DNA of 28,289 nucleotides from IMG/VR virus record IMGVR_UViG_3300032092_000184, positions 1-28,289 of that record. One strand, given 5' to 3'. Numbering within the stretch: position 1 is the first letter of the stretch; each line of letters opens with the position of its first letter. The translations under genes were made by a program, and so were the position numbers. Origin of the DNA: a virus. This document shows positions 21,923 through 27,342 of this stretch, piece after piece. The notes beneath the pieces are model-generated. The model was given only the letters and a program-made list of their open reading frames with translations, made no database searches and had not been told where the DNA came from.

Positions 21923-22027
21923 CTATTGTTTATTCTTCTTTTTATTAGCTCCTTTTTGAGAAGACTTTGATCCTGGTTTCTTTGGTTTCTTTGTTTCTTT
22001 GCGTTGTGAGTGATCTCCTTTTCCCAT
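21923..22027 (-). CDS. Very small basic protein (34 aa)
   Basis: A 34-residue Lys/Gln-rich protein: MGKGDHSQRKETKKPKKPG followed by SKSSQKGANKKKNKQ. Similar tiny MGKGDHSQRKETKKP-type basic proteins occur in bacteria and phages, with no known function; the composition would suit RNA or DNA binding. On the minus strand a GATAAATA box lies 7 nt before the ATG. The gene is short, so the call depends on that resemblance and the box. It lies just upstream of the tRNA on the same strand. Confidence 0.6.
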   Translation of the reverse strand: MGKGDHSQRKETKKPKKPGSKSSQKGANKKKNKQ

Positions 22028-22053
22028 AGATAATTATTTATCTTGGGTGTGAT

Positions 22054-22061
22054 ATTAAATA
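22054..22061 (+). promoter_or_regulatory. Late promoter box ATTAAATA
   Basis: ATTAAATA is followed by five bases and GTG at 22067. The box chooses that GTG over an in-frame TTG at 22043 and GTG at 22049, which would lie upstream of, or inside, the promoter. Confidence 0.6.
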
Positions 22062-22066
22062 ATAAT

Positions 22067-22594
22067 GTGTACCACACTTCAGGAAACATACCGAAGCACC
22101 AGTACGTATGGGCGGATCTCTCACTCATCTCGCACGCCTCTGGATGGGCTCCGGCTGTCTGGTTTGGGATATCTTCTATTCCCGGTAGAGTATGGGGTCT
22201 CCATTTACTCCTAGAATCGGGTGCTGTTTATCGTAATGTTCCGCCACATGGGGTATCCTTTTCTCCCAATCCTCCAAATTGGTCTCCTAAAGATGCACAA
22301 TTATGGGATTGTTATTCTTCGGAATTCAGTACAATAGAATATGACTACTTATCTGAAATGCGATGTAAAACGATACCCAATGGTGATTGGGGTAGGTATC
22401 TATTCACAGTGGTTCCCTATGGAGAGGGTTTCTCGGGATACCCTGAACAAGCTAAAGAGTTCTTTTTTATACAATTGGATACCGGTAGACTAGTAATATT
22501 ACCTACTAACCGGGTTTTGTTTCGAGACCAATCCTTTACTAGAGACATTGAGATACCCCTAAAGGTATCCGATACCATTTTTAGATGTGAATAA
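22067..22594 (+). CDS. Orphan late protein of unknown function (175 aa, GTG start)
   Basis: A 175-residue protein, rich in Trp, Tyr, Pro and Gly: YHTSGNIPKHQYVWADLSL, WAPAVWFGISSIPGRVWGLH, NPPNWSPKDAQLWDCYSSEF, then VPYGEGFSGYPEQAKEFFF and LVILPTNRVLF. The aromatic-rich, beta-like character would fit a binding or virion surface protein. The family was not recognised. It precedes the tandem array by 25 nt on the same strand and has the last clear late box before it, so the array may be read from this promoter. The start is placed at the GTG 5 nt after the box. Confidence 0.65.
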   Translation: MYHTSGNIPKHQYVWADLSLISHASGWAPAVWFGISSIPGRVWGLHLLLESGAVYRNVPPHGVSFSPNPPNWSPKDAQLWDCYSSEFSTIEYDYLSEMRCKTIPNGDWGRYLFTVVPYGEGFSGYPEQAKEFFFIQLDTGRLVILPTNRVLFRDQSFTRDIEIPLKVSDTIFRCE

Positions 22595-22619
22595 ATTAGG
22601 ATACCCTTTATTATAATTT

Positions 22620-22889
22620 ATGGAGTATCATGATAAAGAATCAGATTTATTGCATTTTTTATATGAAGATTATGAAGCTTGGTTAGTTAGACAAAGATAT
22701 AATAAACCCCAAATTAATGCAGACAAAATAACAGACTTTCATTATACATGGAAATTGTTTGTAGAATCTTGTGACTTCGGACTAAATCTTACCGAACCTT
22801 TAGAACGATATAATATACCGGGCGCATTTATCTATGATATCGTAGACGAGAAGAAGTGGCTCTTAGCTAAGTTAAAGTATGGACTCTGA
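22620..22889 (+). CDS. Tandem KWLLAKLKYG family, member 1 (89 aa)
   Basis: The first member of an array of related small genes. It has a variable, acidic and aromatic N-terminal part (MEYHDKESDLLHFLYEDYE), the family middle WKLFVESCDFGLNL (pattern W..F......LGI/GL) and the invariant C-terminal block IVDEKKWLLAKLKYGL. The final codons TAT-GGA-CTC-TGA contain the ATG of the next gene in another frame. The family is not recognised and has no signal, membrane segment or catalytic motif. It lies 25 nt after the orphan gene at 22067. A TATAAT sits only 2 nt before ATG, too close to be its promoter by the rule seen elsewhere. Confidence 0.75.
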   Translation: MEYHDKESDLLHFLYEDYEAWLVRQRYNKPQINADKITDFHYTWKLFVESCDFGLNLTEPLERYNIPGAFIYDIVDEKKWLLAKLKYGL

Positions 22890-23130
22890 TAATATTGTAT
22901 ATATAGACAAAGAAAGTTGGTATCAATTTCACTTAAAAGTAAGGGATGATGATATATCTGAGTACTCAGCTATGTTAGATATTATAGGTTTAAAAAGTGT
23001 TACTTGTAATCTGAAAAATCAACCATATATTATATCTATATACATGAAAGCACGAGACATTAACAAATTCCCATTTCAAGTAATTGATGAACAAAAATGG
23101 TTATTAGCTAAGTTAAAGTATGGACTATAA
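22879..23130 (+). CDS. Tandem KWLLAKLKYG family, member 2 (83 aa)
   Basis: Starts inside the last codons of member 1 (11-nt overlap) and ends VIDEQKWLLAKLKYGL, again containing the next start. The N-terminal part (MDSDNIVYIDKESWYQFHLK) and the middle (YSAMLDIIGLKSVT) are poorly related to its neighbours, lacking the clear W..FI...LGI pattern. Function is unknown. It is the most divergent intact member outside the C-terminal block. Confidence 0.75.
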   Translation: MDSDNIVYIDKESWYQFHLKVRDDDISEYSAMLDIIGLKSVTCNLKNQPYIISIYMKARDINKFPFQVIDEQKWLLAKLKYGL

Positions 23131-23424
23131 AGACGATTCTATAGAAGAATTACTCTCTGACACGGCATTGTTTAATAAATGCAGAGATGAAGGTAAATTC
23201 ATATTCATTCCCGGGATCTATGACAGGTTCCGCGACTCTTATAAAGAGTCTAATTCTCTTTATAAAGCATTCATAAAATCTAAAAATTTACTAAAAATTT
23301 AGGTGTCATGCCATGTGTTTCTATATTAAATGAAGCTTTGTATAAGAGAGATATACATTCAGATTATTATTATGTGACAAATGAAAAGATGTGGTTATAT
23401 TCAAAATTGAGGTATGGATTCTAA
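23120..23424 (+). pseudogene. Tandem KWLLAKLKYG family, member 3, frameshifted by an 11-bp duplication
   Basis: The frame opens MDYKDDSIEELLSDTALFN and reaches FIKSKNL, then meets a stop at 23300-23302. An exact 11-bp tandem duplication (23280-23290 and 23291-23301) causes this. Deleting one copy restores a 97-residue protein that continues GVMPCVSILNEALYKRDI and ends YYYVTNEKMWLYSKLRYGF, a proper family C-terminus, closing at the TAA at 23422-23424. The next start again lies 11 nt inside this end. The shortened 60-residue product may still be made, but it lacks the conserved block. A sequencing or assembly error is the main alternative. Confidence 0.8.
23280..23301 (+). repeat. 11-bp tandem duplication causing the frameshift in member 3
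   Basis: CTAAAAATTTA is present twice in a row with no mismatch. As 11 is not a multiple of 3 it shifts the frame. One copy alone gives the family sequence KSKNLGV. Confidence 0.9.
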
Positions 23425-23635
23425 ATTATTTTTTAGTGAAGATATATGGGACAGGTTTCAACATGAATATTATGCCAAACAACCATACACTGGAAGAGGT
23501 GGATGGAAATTATTCATTTCAAATAAAGACTTAGGTATCAGATATACCCCTTCATATACACTAGATTTAATACATGTTTATGAAGTCGTCGATGAACAAA
23601 AATGGCTCTTAACTAAGTTAAAGTATGGATTCTAA
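23414..23635 (+). CDS. Tandem KWLLAKLKYG family, member 4 (73 aa)
   Basis: Starts 11 nt before the end of the frameshifted member 3. It shows the fullest family pattern in short form: MDSKLFFSEDIWDRFQHEY, then GWKLFISNKDLGIRYTPS (W..FI..K.LGI) and YEVVDEQKWLLTKLKYGF. Function is unknown. Its end contains the ATG of member 5. Confidence 0.75.
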   Translation: MDSKLFFSEDIWDRFQHEYYAKQPYTGRGGWKLFISNKDLGIRYTPSYTLDLIHVYEVVDEQKWLLTKLKYGF

Positions 23636-23924
23636 CATTTATAATAGATATGATAGTATCTTAGTAGATGTGGCATTATGTGATGTATTTCTAGGAGAGT
23701 TCTTAGAAAGTGAAGAAGGAATACATCGTTCTCCTAAAGAGAATCTTAATCGTTGGTGTATTTTTATTAACGAGAAGAATCTAGGAATCTATGTTACTCA
23801 AACACCTCCCGACTCAGTAGGCCATATGGATTGGGTATATACGGTAATAGATCCTAAGAAATGGTTCTTAACTCAACTCAAATATAGTTTAAATTTTAGA
23901 AATCCTGATGAAGCAGAATTCTAA
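23625..23924 (+). CDS. Tandem KWLLAKLKYG family, member 5, with lost stop and C-terminal extension (99 aa)
   Basis: Begins MDSNIYNRYDSILVDVALC and has the family middle NRWCIFINEKNLGIYVTQ, then VYTVIDPKKWFLTQLKYSL. At the place where the others read Y-G-L/F-stop this one has TAT-AGT-TTA-AAT, so the old stop and the old overlapping ATG are both gone. The frame runs on 11 more codons (NFRNPDEAEF) before stopping at 23924. The next gene has moved its start into this extension. The block itself is also more diverged (WFLTQLKYS). Function is unknown. Confidence 0.75.
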   Translation: MDSNIYNRYDSILVDVALCDVFLGEFLESEEGIHRSPKENLNRWCIFINEKNLGIYVTQTPPDSVGHMDWVYTVIDPKKWFLTQLKYSLNFRNPDEAEF

Positions 23925-24117
23925 TATAAAATCTGACGACATCTTAGATAAGCTTCTCCCTTTCTGGTATTTATCTGGAATTAATCATTACTATGATTTC
24001 ATGAAACACTTAGACATTGGTATTCTGCCAATAGGATCTGAAAAAGTAATTAGTAATAATTATAGAATCGTAGACGAAAATAAATGGCTCTTAGCCAAGC
24101 TAAAGTATGGACTCTGA
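23908..24117 (+). CDS. Tandem KWLLAKLKYG family, member 6 (69 aa)
   Basis: The shortest intact member. It starts at an ATG within the extension of member 5 (17-nt overlap instead of 11), so its N-terminus is MKQNSNIKSDDILDKLLPF rather than MDS. The middle reads YDFMKHLDIGILPIG and the end YRIVDENKWLLAKLKYGL, with the next ATG embedded. Function is unknown. Confidence 0.75.
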   Translation: MKQNSNIKSDDILDKLLPFWYLSGINHYYDFMKHLDIGILPIGSEKVISNNYRIVDENKWLLAKLKYGL

Positions 24118-24331
24118 AGTAGAAAACAGTAAACTCAATGCACGACTCTGGCGTATTTTACATAAAGAATTTATTAAAAACTTCACCGAGGACTCAACGT
24201 ATGATGCCTGGATTTCTTTTATTGAAGGAAAAGATCTCGGCCTCGCAGTAAGCGTAGAGGGATATTATATCGTATATAAAATAATTGACGAACGAAAATG
24301 GCTCTTAGCTAAGCTAAAGTATGGGTTCTAA
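24107..24331 (+). CDS. Tandem KWLLAKLKYG family, member 7 (74 aa)
   Basis: The last full member: MDSEVENSKLNARLWRILH, then AWISFIEGKDLGLAVSV and YKIIDERKWLLAKLKYGF. It overlaps member 6 by 11 nt. Its own final codons still contain ATGGGTTCTAA in the overlapping frame, though no full gene follows. Function is unknown. Confidence 0.75.
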   Translation: MDSEVENSKLNARLWRILHKEFIKNFTEDSTYDAWISFIEGKDLGLAVSVEGYYIVYKIIDERKWLLAKLKYGF

Positions 24332-24380
24332 TATATACATATTAGAATTGACATTTCGAAATCTTGACAAAAAAGAATAG
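24321..24380 (+). other. Array end: short stub opening from the eighth overlapping start
   Basis: The ATG embedded in the end of member 7 opens a frame of only 19 codons (MGSNIYILELTFRNLDKKE) ending at 24380. Its MGSNIY opening resembles MDSNIY of member 5. It may be the leftover of a deleted eighth copy, or simply the open end of the array. It is unlikely to be a functional gene. Confidence 0.5.
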
Positions 24381-24623
24381 TCTTCACTCAATCGAGTCAT
24401 CATATTTATAATTCCCAGTACGGAATAAGGAATATATAACCTCAGAACCCCGGAAGACAACGGGCCGTCAGCGCCTATAGGAAAAACAGAGGATTTTTAG
24501 AAAAAAAATTTTTTGGTTCGGATGGACTCGGAAGGCTATTAGGAAATCGGCAGGTTTTTATAGAAATTTTTTAGGCATGCCGCCTCTACCAACCTTGTGC
24601 CGGTCCTTTGTTTATAGCACTAT
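24381..24623. other. Non-coding junction between the array and the right arm
   Basis: No convincing gene on either strand. It contains two similar A/T-rich blocks, each a short purine stretch followed by a T run (around 24493-24514 and 24554-24572), and a GGCATGCC palindrome at 24573-24580. Base composition changes here from AT-rich to more balanced. No clear terminator or origin can be named. Confidence 0.5.
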
Positions 24624-24866
24624 TTAATTACTCGTGCTCTCTAGACCCTTCTCCTTCTGTAGAAGACTCCACATCTTCCACTCTAGACTGTCTACTACGT
24701 TGGCTACAGCGTCTATACCGCCTACAGGATTAAAGCCATCGGCAAGGATAGAACGGGTCTCGGGATTTAATTCGGGCAAAAGAAAATGGAGGCTGCGGAC
24801 TAGCTTGAGTGTCTGGGCCAAAGCCTTCTGGGCTTTCATGGCGGCTTTCTTTTCTTCTTTGTTCAT
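24624..24866 (-). CDS. Small right-arm protein (80 aa)
   Basis: An 80-residue helical protein, MNKEEKKAAMKAQKALAQTL, then KLVRSLHFLLPELNPETRSI, ADGFNPVGGIDAVANVVDSL and EWKMWSLLQKEKG. Function is unknown. It is the last gene read from the right arm on the minus strand. Upstream lie TTGCCC and GATACT (16-nt spacing) about 13 nt before ATG, a plausible promoter with a short leader. Confidence 0.65.
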   Translation of the reverse strand: MNKEEKKAAMKAQKALAQTLKLVRSLHFLLPELNPETRSILADGFNPVGGIDAVANVVDSLEWKMWSLLQKEKGLESTSN

Positions 24867-24922
24867 AATGTTAGCTAAGAGTATCGGGCTCGTGGTGGAC
24901 AGGGCAACGCTTAGAAGTTTGC

Positions 24923-25090
24923 TTACTCGATGGCAGTAGCTTCTGCATCGCTGACTACGTGGTCTAGCCAGGCTTCAAATGCCTCGAGGTCCCACAATCC
25001 AGTCTTGACAAGACCGTAAGCCAGCTCCGGAGTAATCCTCAGAGCTTCTTCACGATTTTCAGGTCCGGTGATGTTGTCGTTCTTGATCAT
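24923..25090 (-). CDS. Small acidic right-arm protein (55 aa)
   Basis: A 55-residue acidic protein: MIKNDNITGPENREEALRIT, then PELAYGLVKTGLWDLEAFEA and WLDHVVSDAEATAIE. The frame is open to a TTG at 25132, but that part lies across a good promoter, so the ATG at 25090 is taken as the start: TATACT ends 6 nt before it. Function is unknown. Confidence 0.65.
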   Translation of the reverse strand: MIKNDNITGPENREEALRITPELAYGLVKTGLWDLEAFEAWLDHVVSDAEATAIE

Positions 25091-25096
25091 GTGAGT

Positions 25097-25125
25097 AGTA
25101 TAGGGGCTCAGGGTGGACAGGGCAA
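25097..25125 (-). promoter_or_regulatory. Sigma70-like promoter TTGCCC-17-TATACT
   Basis: On the minus strand TTGCCC, a 17-nt spacer and TATACT, then 6 nt and ATG at 25090. This is the best standard promoter in the window. It starts directly after the stop of the upstream gene. Confidence 0.65.
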
Positions 25126-25128
25126 CTC

Positions 25129-25323
25129 TCAATCAACAACAGTGGTCATGACCAAGCGATATCGTGCATTGGGAGTGACAGGAGTAGCCCTGAAACTTGC
25201 GAGCAAAGCCTTTGCATTCTCTAAGTCTGCATTGCTTCCAGATATCCACCACGTCTCCCAGAGCACGGATTGCTCTTTCTGGCCCACCTGCTGATCGGTT
25301 GTGTACTCAATGATGAGTTTCAT
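25129..25323 (-). CDS. Small right-arm protein (64 aa)
   Basis: A 64-residue protein: MKLIIEYTTDQQVGQKEQSV, then LWETWWISGSNADLENAKAL and LASFRATPVTPNARYRLVMT. Its beta-helix-beta character with a DLENAKALLASF helix recalls small ferredoxin-like folds, but no family is recognised. It lies behind a copy of the repeated promoter element and the shared 22-nt leader. Confidence 0.65.
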   Translation of the reverse strand: MKLIIEYTTDQQVGQKEQSVLWETWWISGSNADLENAKALLASFRATPVTPNARYRLVMTTVVD

Positions 25324-25347
25324 AATCTTGATTCTTTCTACTCTTTT

Positions 25348-25371
25348 ATTTTCCAGGGTTTCAGATGGTCC
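25348..25371 (-). promoter_or_regulatory. Right-arm repeated promoter element, copy 1 (degenerate -10)
   Basis: On the minus strand GGACCATCTGAAACC, 3 nt, then GAAAAT in place of TAAAAT. A 24-nt stretch to the ATG at 25323 matches the one before the genes at 25659 and 27255. Confidence 0.55.
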
Positions 25372-25659
25372 TTATTGGCAGAGATTGACAAACAGATTGC
25401 CTACATCTTCTGGTCTGATTTCGTCTCCTTCTTCAAGCCCTATAGAAGATTTAATCTCATTCCACAAAGCATCAAAAGCTTCGCCGGAGAAAGAATCAAT
25501 AAACGATTCTACATTGACTAAAGAGTAATCACAATCTCCGTACGTAAAGCTATCATTCACCTGAGAATCTTCTAAGATTTGTTCAGCTTCGTCACCGAAT
25601 ACACCGGTCAACAGATCCATCATTCCGAACACTTGAATGTTAATGTTTTGTGCTTTCAT
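25372..25659 (-). CDS. WGD/YGD family protein, copy A (95 aa)
   Basis: A 95-residue acidic protein. FTYGDCDYSLVNVESFIDSF (about 38-57) matches the same block in the genes at 25884 and 27592, and all three end in an F/L-V-N/D-L motif (here LFVNLCQ). The first half (MDLLTGVFGDEAEQILED) aligns with the SDILDVVGEDKVELLEK of copy B. Function is unknown; acidic charge and small size are common in phage proteins that bind host factors, but no target can be named. Unlike the other two copies it has no adjoining small membrane gene. Confidence 0.7.
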   Translation of the reverse strand: MKAQNINIQVFGMMDLLTGVFGDEAEQILEDSQVNDSFTYGDCDYSLVNVESFIDSFSGEAFDALWNEIKSSIGLEEGDEIRPEDVGNLFVNLCQ

Positions 25660-25683
25660 AATCTTGATTCTTTCTACTCTTTT

Positions 25684-25707
25684 ATTTTAATGGGTTTCAG
25701 ATGGTCC
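25684..25707 (-). promoter_or_regulatory. Right-arm repeated promoter element, copy 2
   Basis: GGACCATCTGAAACC, CAT, TAAAAT on the minus strand, then the shared leader AAAAGAGTAGAAAGAATC and on to ATG at 25659. Confidence 0.65.
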
Positions 25708-25727
25708 TTAAGATTCTTTTCTTTCTA

Positions 25728-25871
25728 TTACCTAACCATGTCTAGGGTGATCCAAGGTAAAGAACCTAGAATAATTAACAAACACCCAGAAACAAAGAAG
25801 AAGAACCGGCCAGGTACGTTTAGATAAACCAGAACCAATAAGACTAGTAGTGTCCAGCTATAGATAGTCAT
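25728..25871 (-). CDS. Small two-helix membrane protein, copy 1 (47 aa)
   Basis: A 47-residue hydrophobic protein with helices at about 4-19 (YSWTLLVLLVLVYLNV) and about 23-38 (FFFFVSGCLLIILGSL) joined by a P-G-R turn, ending PWITLDMVR. It is closely similar to the 48-residue protein at 27428: shared YLN(V/F)PGRFF, GCLLI(I/V)LG and PWITLDM. It begins 12 nt after the WGD-family gene at 25884, the same arrangement as the second copy. Conservation at the protein level between copies supports a real gene. Function is unknown; a small toxin, holin-like or signalling peptide are possible. Confidence 0.8.
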   Translation of the reverse strand: MTIYSWTLLVLLVLVYLNVPGRFFFFVSGCLLIILGSLPWITLDMVR

Positions 25872-25883
25872 AGTGGTGATGTT

Positions 25884-26132
25884 TTATCCATTTAAGTCTA
25901 CCAGAACACCTAGTGCTTGGAATTCATCTCCATTAGTAGCGTACAATGCGTCCCACAAACCATCAGCTAAATCGCGCGGAAATGCTTCAAAAACCTCTTG
26001 AATTTCTACCAGCGAGTAGAGACAGTCTCCCCATGAGAATTTCTTCTCTAGTAATTCTACTTTATCTTCTCCTACAACATCCAGAATGTCTGAGAGATCG
26101 AGGATTCGTAGTTCCACTTTGTTTACTTTCAT
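25884..26132 (-). CDS. WGD family protein, copy B (82 aa)
   Basis: An 82-residue acidic protein: MKVNKVELRILDLSDILDVV, then the family block FSWGDCLYSLVEIQEVFEAF (about 34-53), and a helical LADGLWDALYATNG segment ending VLVDLNG. It pairs with the downstream membrane gene at 25728. TAAAAT ends 6 nt before ATG within the repeated promoter element, which here predicts a leaderless message. Function is unknown. Confidence 0.72.
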   Translation of the reverse strand: MKVNKVELRILDLSDILDVVGEDKVELLEKKFSWGDCLYSLVEIQEVFEAFPRDLADGLWDALYATNGDEFQALGVLVDLNG

Positions 26133-26138
26133 AGTATG

Positions 26139-26160
26139 ATTTTAACTGGTTTCGGATGGT
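26139..26160 (-). promoter_or_regulatory. Right-arm repeated promoter element, copy 3
   Basis: ACCATCCGAAACC, AGT, TAAAAT on the minus strand. The hexamer ends 6 nt before the ATG at 26132. Confidence 0.65.
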
Positions 26161-26205
26161 AGAAAAGGTCTTCGAAGGCCGGTGAGACTTTAGACAGGGC
26201 AACGT

Positions 26206-26403
26206 TTAATATTCGTCCAAAGTCACTCGGAACTTGGAGCCATCTTCGAGAGTAACGACCAAGCCTAGTTTCTTGGTCTTGATATCAAGATCCTCAAAGG
26301 AACACACATTCTTAATAGGTTTTCCATCCCAGTTTTCATCATCTCCAGTCTGGATAGTTTGGAGGAGAATGTATAAACAATCTTGGAATCGTTGGGTAGT
26401 CAT
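26206..26403 (-). CDS. Small right-arm protein (65 aa)
   Basis: A 65-residue protein: MTTQRFQDCLYILLQTIQTG, then DDENWDGKPIKNVCSFEDLD and KTKKLGLVVTLEDGSKFRVT, with a beta-rich end. Function is unknown. Unlike most genes here it has a leader with a purine-rich AAGAAAGGA site about 9 nt before ATG, so it is expected to use ordinary ribosome binding. Confidence 0.65.
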   Translation of the reverse strand: MTTQRFQDCLYILLQTIQTGDDENWDGKPIKNVCSFEDLDIKTKKLGLVVTLEDGSKFRVTLDEY

Positions 26404-26427
26404 TTGTTTTCCTTTCTTCTTAGTATC

Positions 26428-26450
26428 ATTTTAACTGGTTTCGGATGGTC
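26428..26450 (-). promoter_or_regulatory. Right-arm repeated promoter element, copy 4
   Basis: GACCATCCGAAACC, AGT, TAAAAT on the minus strand. The predicted start lies 18 nt before the ATG at 26403, giving a leader that holds a Shine-Dalgarno-like AAAGGA. Confidence 0.65.
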
Positions 26451-26499
26451 TTCGAAGGCCGGCGGGGGTGTGGGATTTGGATGGTGGATCAGGCAACGC

Positions 26500-26709
26500 T
26501 TATTTCGTACGGACGTCTACTTCATCCCAGTAGTACCTTTCAGCTGCAGCTGCTTCTGGATTCTTGATACCTAGGCGGGCATACTTAGGAACTTCTTTTG
26601 CTACTAATTCCTTCGTGACAGTCTTGGCTAGCTCTTCAGTAGCACAGATACATTGCATGGCAGGAGCATCGAAATGACCGCCGCGATAAACAATGTAAAC
26701 TTTCATCAT
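26500..26709 (-). CDS. Small VYIVYRGGHF-type protein (69 aa, DUF7336-like)
   Basis: A 69-residue protein with the layout MKVYIVYRGGHFDAPAMQCI, CATEELAKTVTKELV and a C-terminal YYWDEVDVRTK. A KVYIV strand, a helix after a TEELA turn and an (Y)YWDEVDV strand is the pattern of DUF7336-type small proteins common in phages and bacteria, function unknown. It starts with two consecutive ATG codons; TAAAAT lies 6 nt before the first. The gene at 28024 has a related plan. Confidence 0.65.
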   Translation of the reverse strand: MMKVYIVYRGGHFDAPAMQCICATEELAKTVTKELVAKEVPKYARLGIKNPEAAAAERYYWDEVDVRTK

Positions 26710-26715
26710 ACAATT

Positions 26716-26739
26716 ATTTTAATGGGTTTCAGATGGTCC
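26716..26739 (-). promoter_or_regulatory. Right-arm repeated promoter element, copy 5
   Basis: GGACCATCTGAAACC, CAT, TAAAAT on the minus strand, 6 nt before the first ATG at 26709. Confidence 0.68.
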
Positions 26740-26745
26740 TAGTCT

Positions 26746-26958
26746 CTACCACGATGCTGTAAAACGATCCTCGAAGTCATTCATCATGTCCAGTTCTGCT
26801 CGAGCTTCCATTTCACATGTGTCGTAATAATCTTGCAAGTCAGTCATCAGAGTGTCTAGTTCGTACTGAAGATATTCATTAGCACCGTGCTGCTTCATAA
26901 ACTCCTGCAAAAACTTGACACGATCTTCCGCAGGCTGAACTTGACTTGATTTCATCAT
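26746..26958 (-). CDS. Small acidic helical right-arm protein (70 aa)
   Basis: A 70-residue acidic helical protein: MMKSSQVQPAEDRVKFLQEF, KQHGANEYLQYELDTLMTDL and QDYYDTCEMEARAELDMMND. Function is unknown. It starts with two ATG codons, TAAAAT lying 6 nt before the first. Confidence 0.65.
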   Translation of the reverse strand: MMKSSQVQPAEDRVKFLQEFMKQHGANEYLQYELDTLMTDLQDYYDTCEMEARAELDMMNDFEDRFTASW

Positions 26959-26964
26959 ACTATT

Positions 26965-26988
26965 ATTTTAAGGGGTTTCAGATGGTCC
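26965..26988 (-). promoter_or_regulatory. Right-arm repeated promoter element, copy 6
   Basis: GGACCATCTGAAACC, CCT, TAAAAT on the minus strand, 6 nt before the first ATG at 26958. Confidence 0.68.
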
Positions 26989-27006
26989 TTATTTTCCAAT
27001 CAATGA

Positions 27007-27255
27007 CTACAGATTCTCCAGGTCCTCCATTTCCACATCATTGAGAGTGTAGAAGAAATCATTCGACAAGTCTTTCAACGCATCTGCGAACCCCAAACAC
27101 GTACCAGATACTTCATCCCGATAATCTGTTTCTCGCGCCATTTTCGCAATGTAAATTGCGACATCATTATCCGCCAACGTTAACGCCTGCTTCATCAGAG
27201 CTTGAGCGTTGTTGATAAGTCCACTGATGGTGATTGCTTTTTGTTCGGGTGTCAT
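27007..27255 (-). CDS. Small right-arm protein (82 aa)
   Basis: An 82-residue helical acidic protein: MTPEQKAITISGLINNAQAL, MKQALTLADNDVAIYIAKMA, and GFADALKDLSNDFFYTLNDV. Function is unknown. It has the repeated promoter element and the shared leader. Confidence 0.65.
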   Translation of the reverse strand: MTPEQKAITISGLINNAQALMKQALTLADNDVAIYIAKMARETDYRDEVSGTCLGFADALKDLSNDFFYTLNDVEMEDLENL

Positions 27256-27279
27256 AATCTTGATTCTTTCTACTCTTTT

Positions 27280-27301
27280 ATTTTATTGGGTTTCAGATGG
27301 T
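27280..27301 (-). promoter_or_regulatory. Right-arm repeated promoter element, copy 7
   Basis: ACCATCTGAAACC, CAA, TAAAAT on the minus strand, then the shared leader found also before 25323 and 25659, and ATG at 27255. Confidence 0.65.
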
Positions 27302-27342
27302 GGAATCGATTCTTTTGTTTCTATGAAGAAAGCAGACACTGG

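Noticed and set aside
22043-22066. Upstream TTG/GTG starts for the 175-residue orphan gene
   Set aside because: They lie upstream of or inside the late box; the GTG at 22067 is in the 5-nt register.
21898-22128. A 76-codon minus-strand frame near the tRNA
   Set aside because: It is in a different frame from the 34-residue basic gene at 21923-22027, which is the better candidate, and it runs across the promoter of the plus-strand orphan gene.
24381-24623. Replication origin or attachment site in the junction
   Set aside because: Only A/T-rich blocks and a short palindrome are seen, with no iterons or integrase nearby.
25091-25132. TTG-started extension of the 55-residue right-arm gene
   Set aside because: The segment overlaps a TTGCCC-17-TATACT promoter; ATG at 25090 is 6 nt after the -10.
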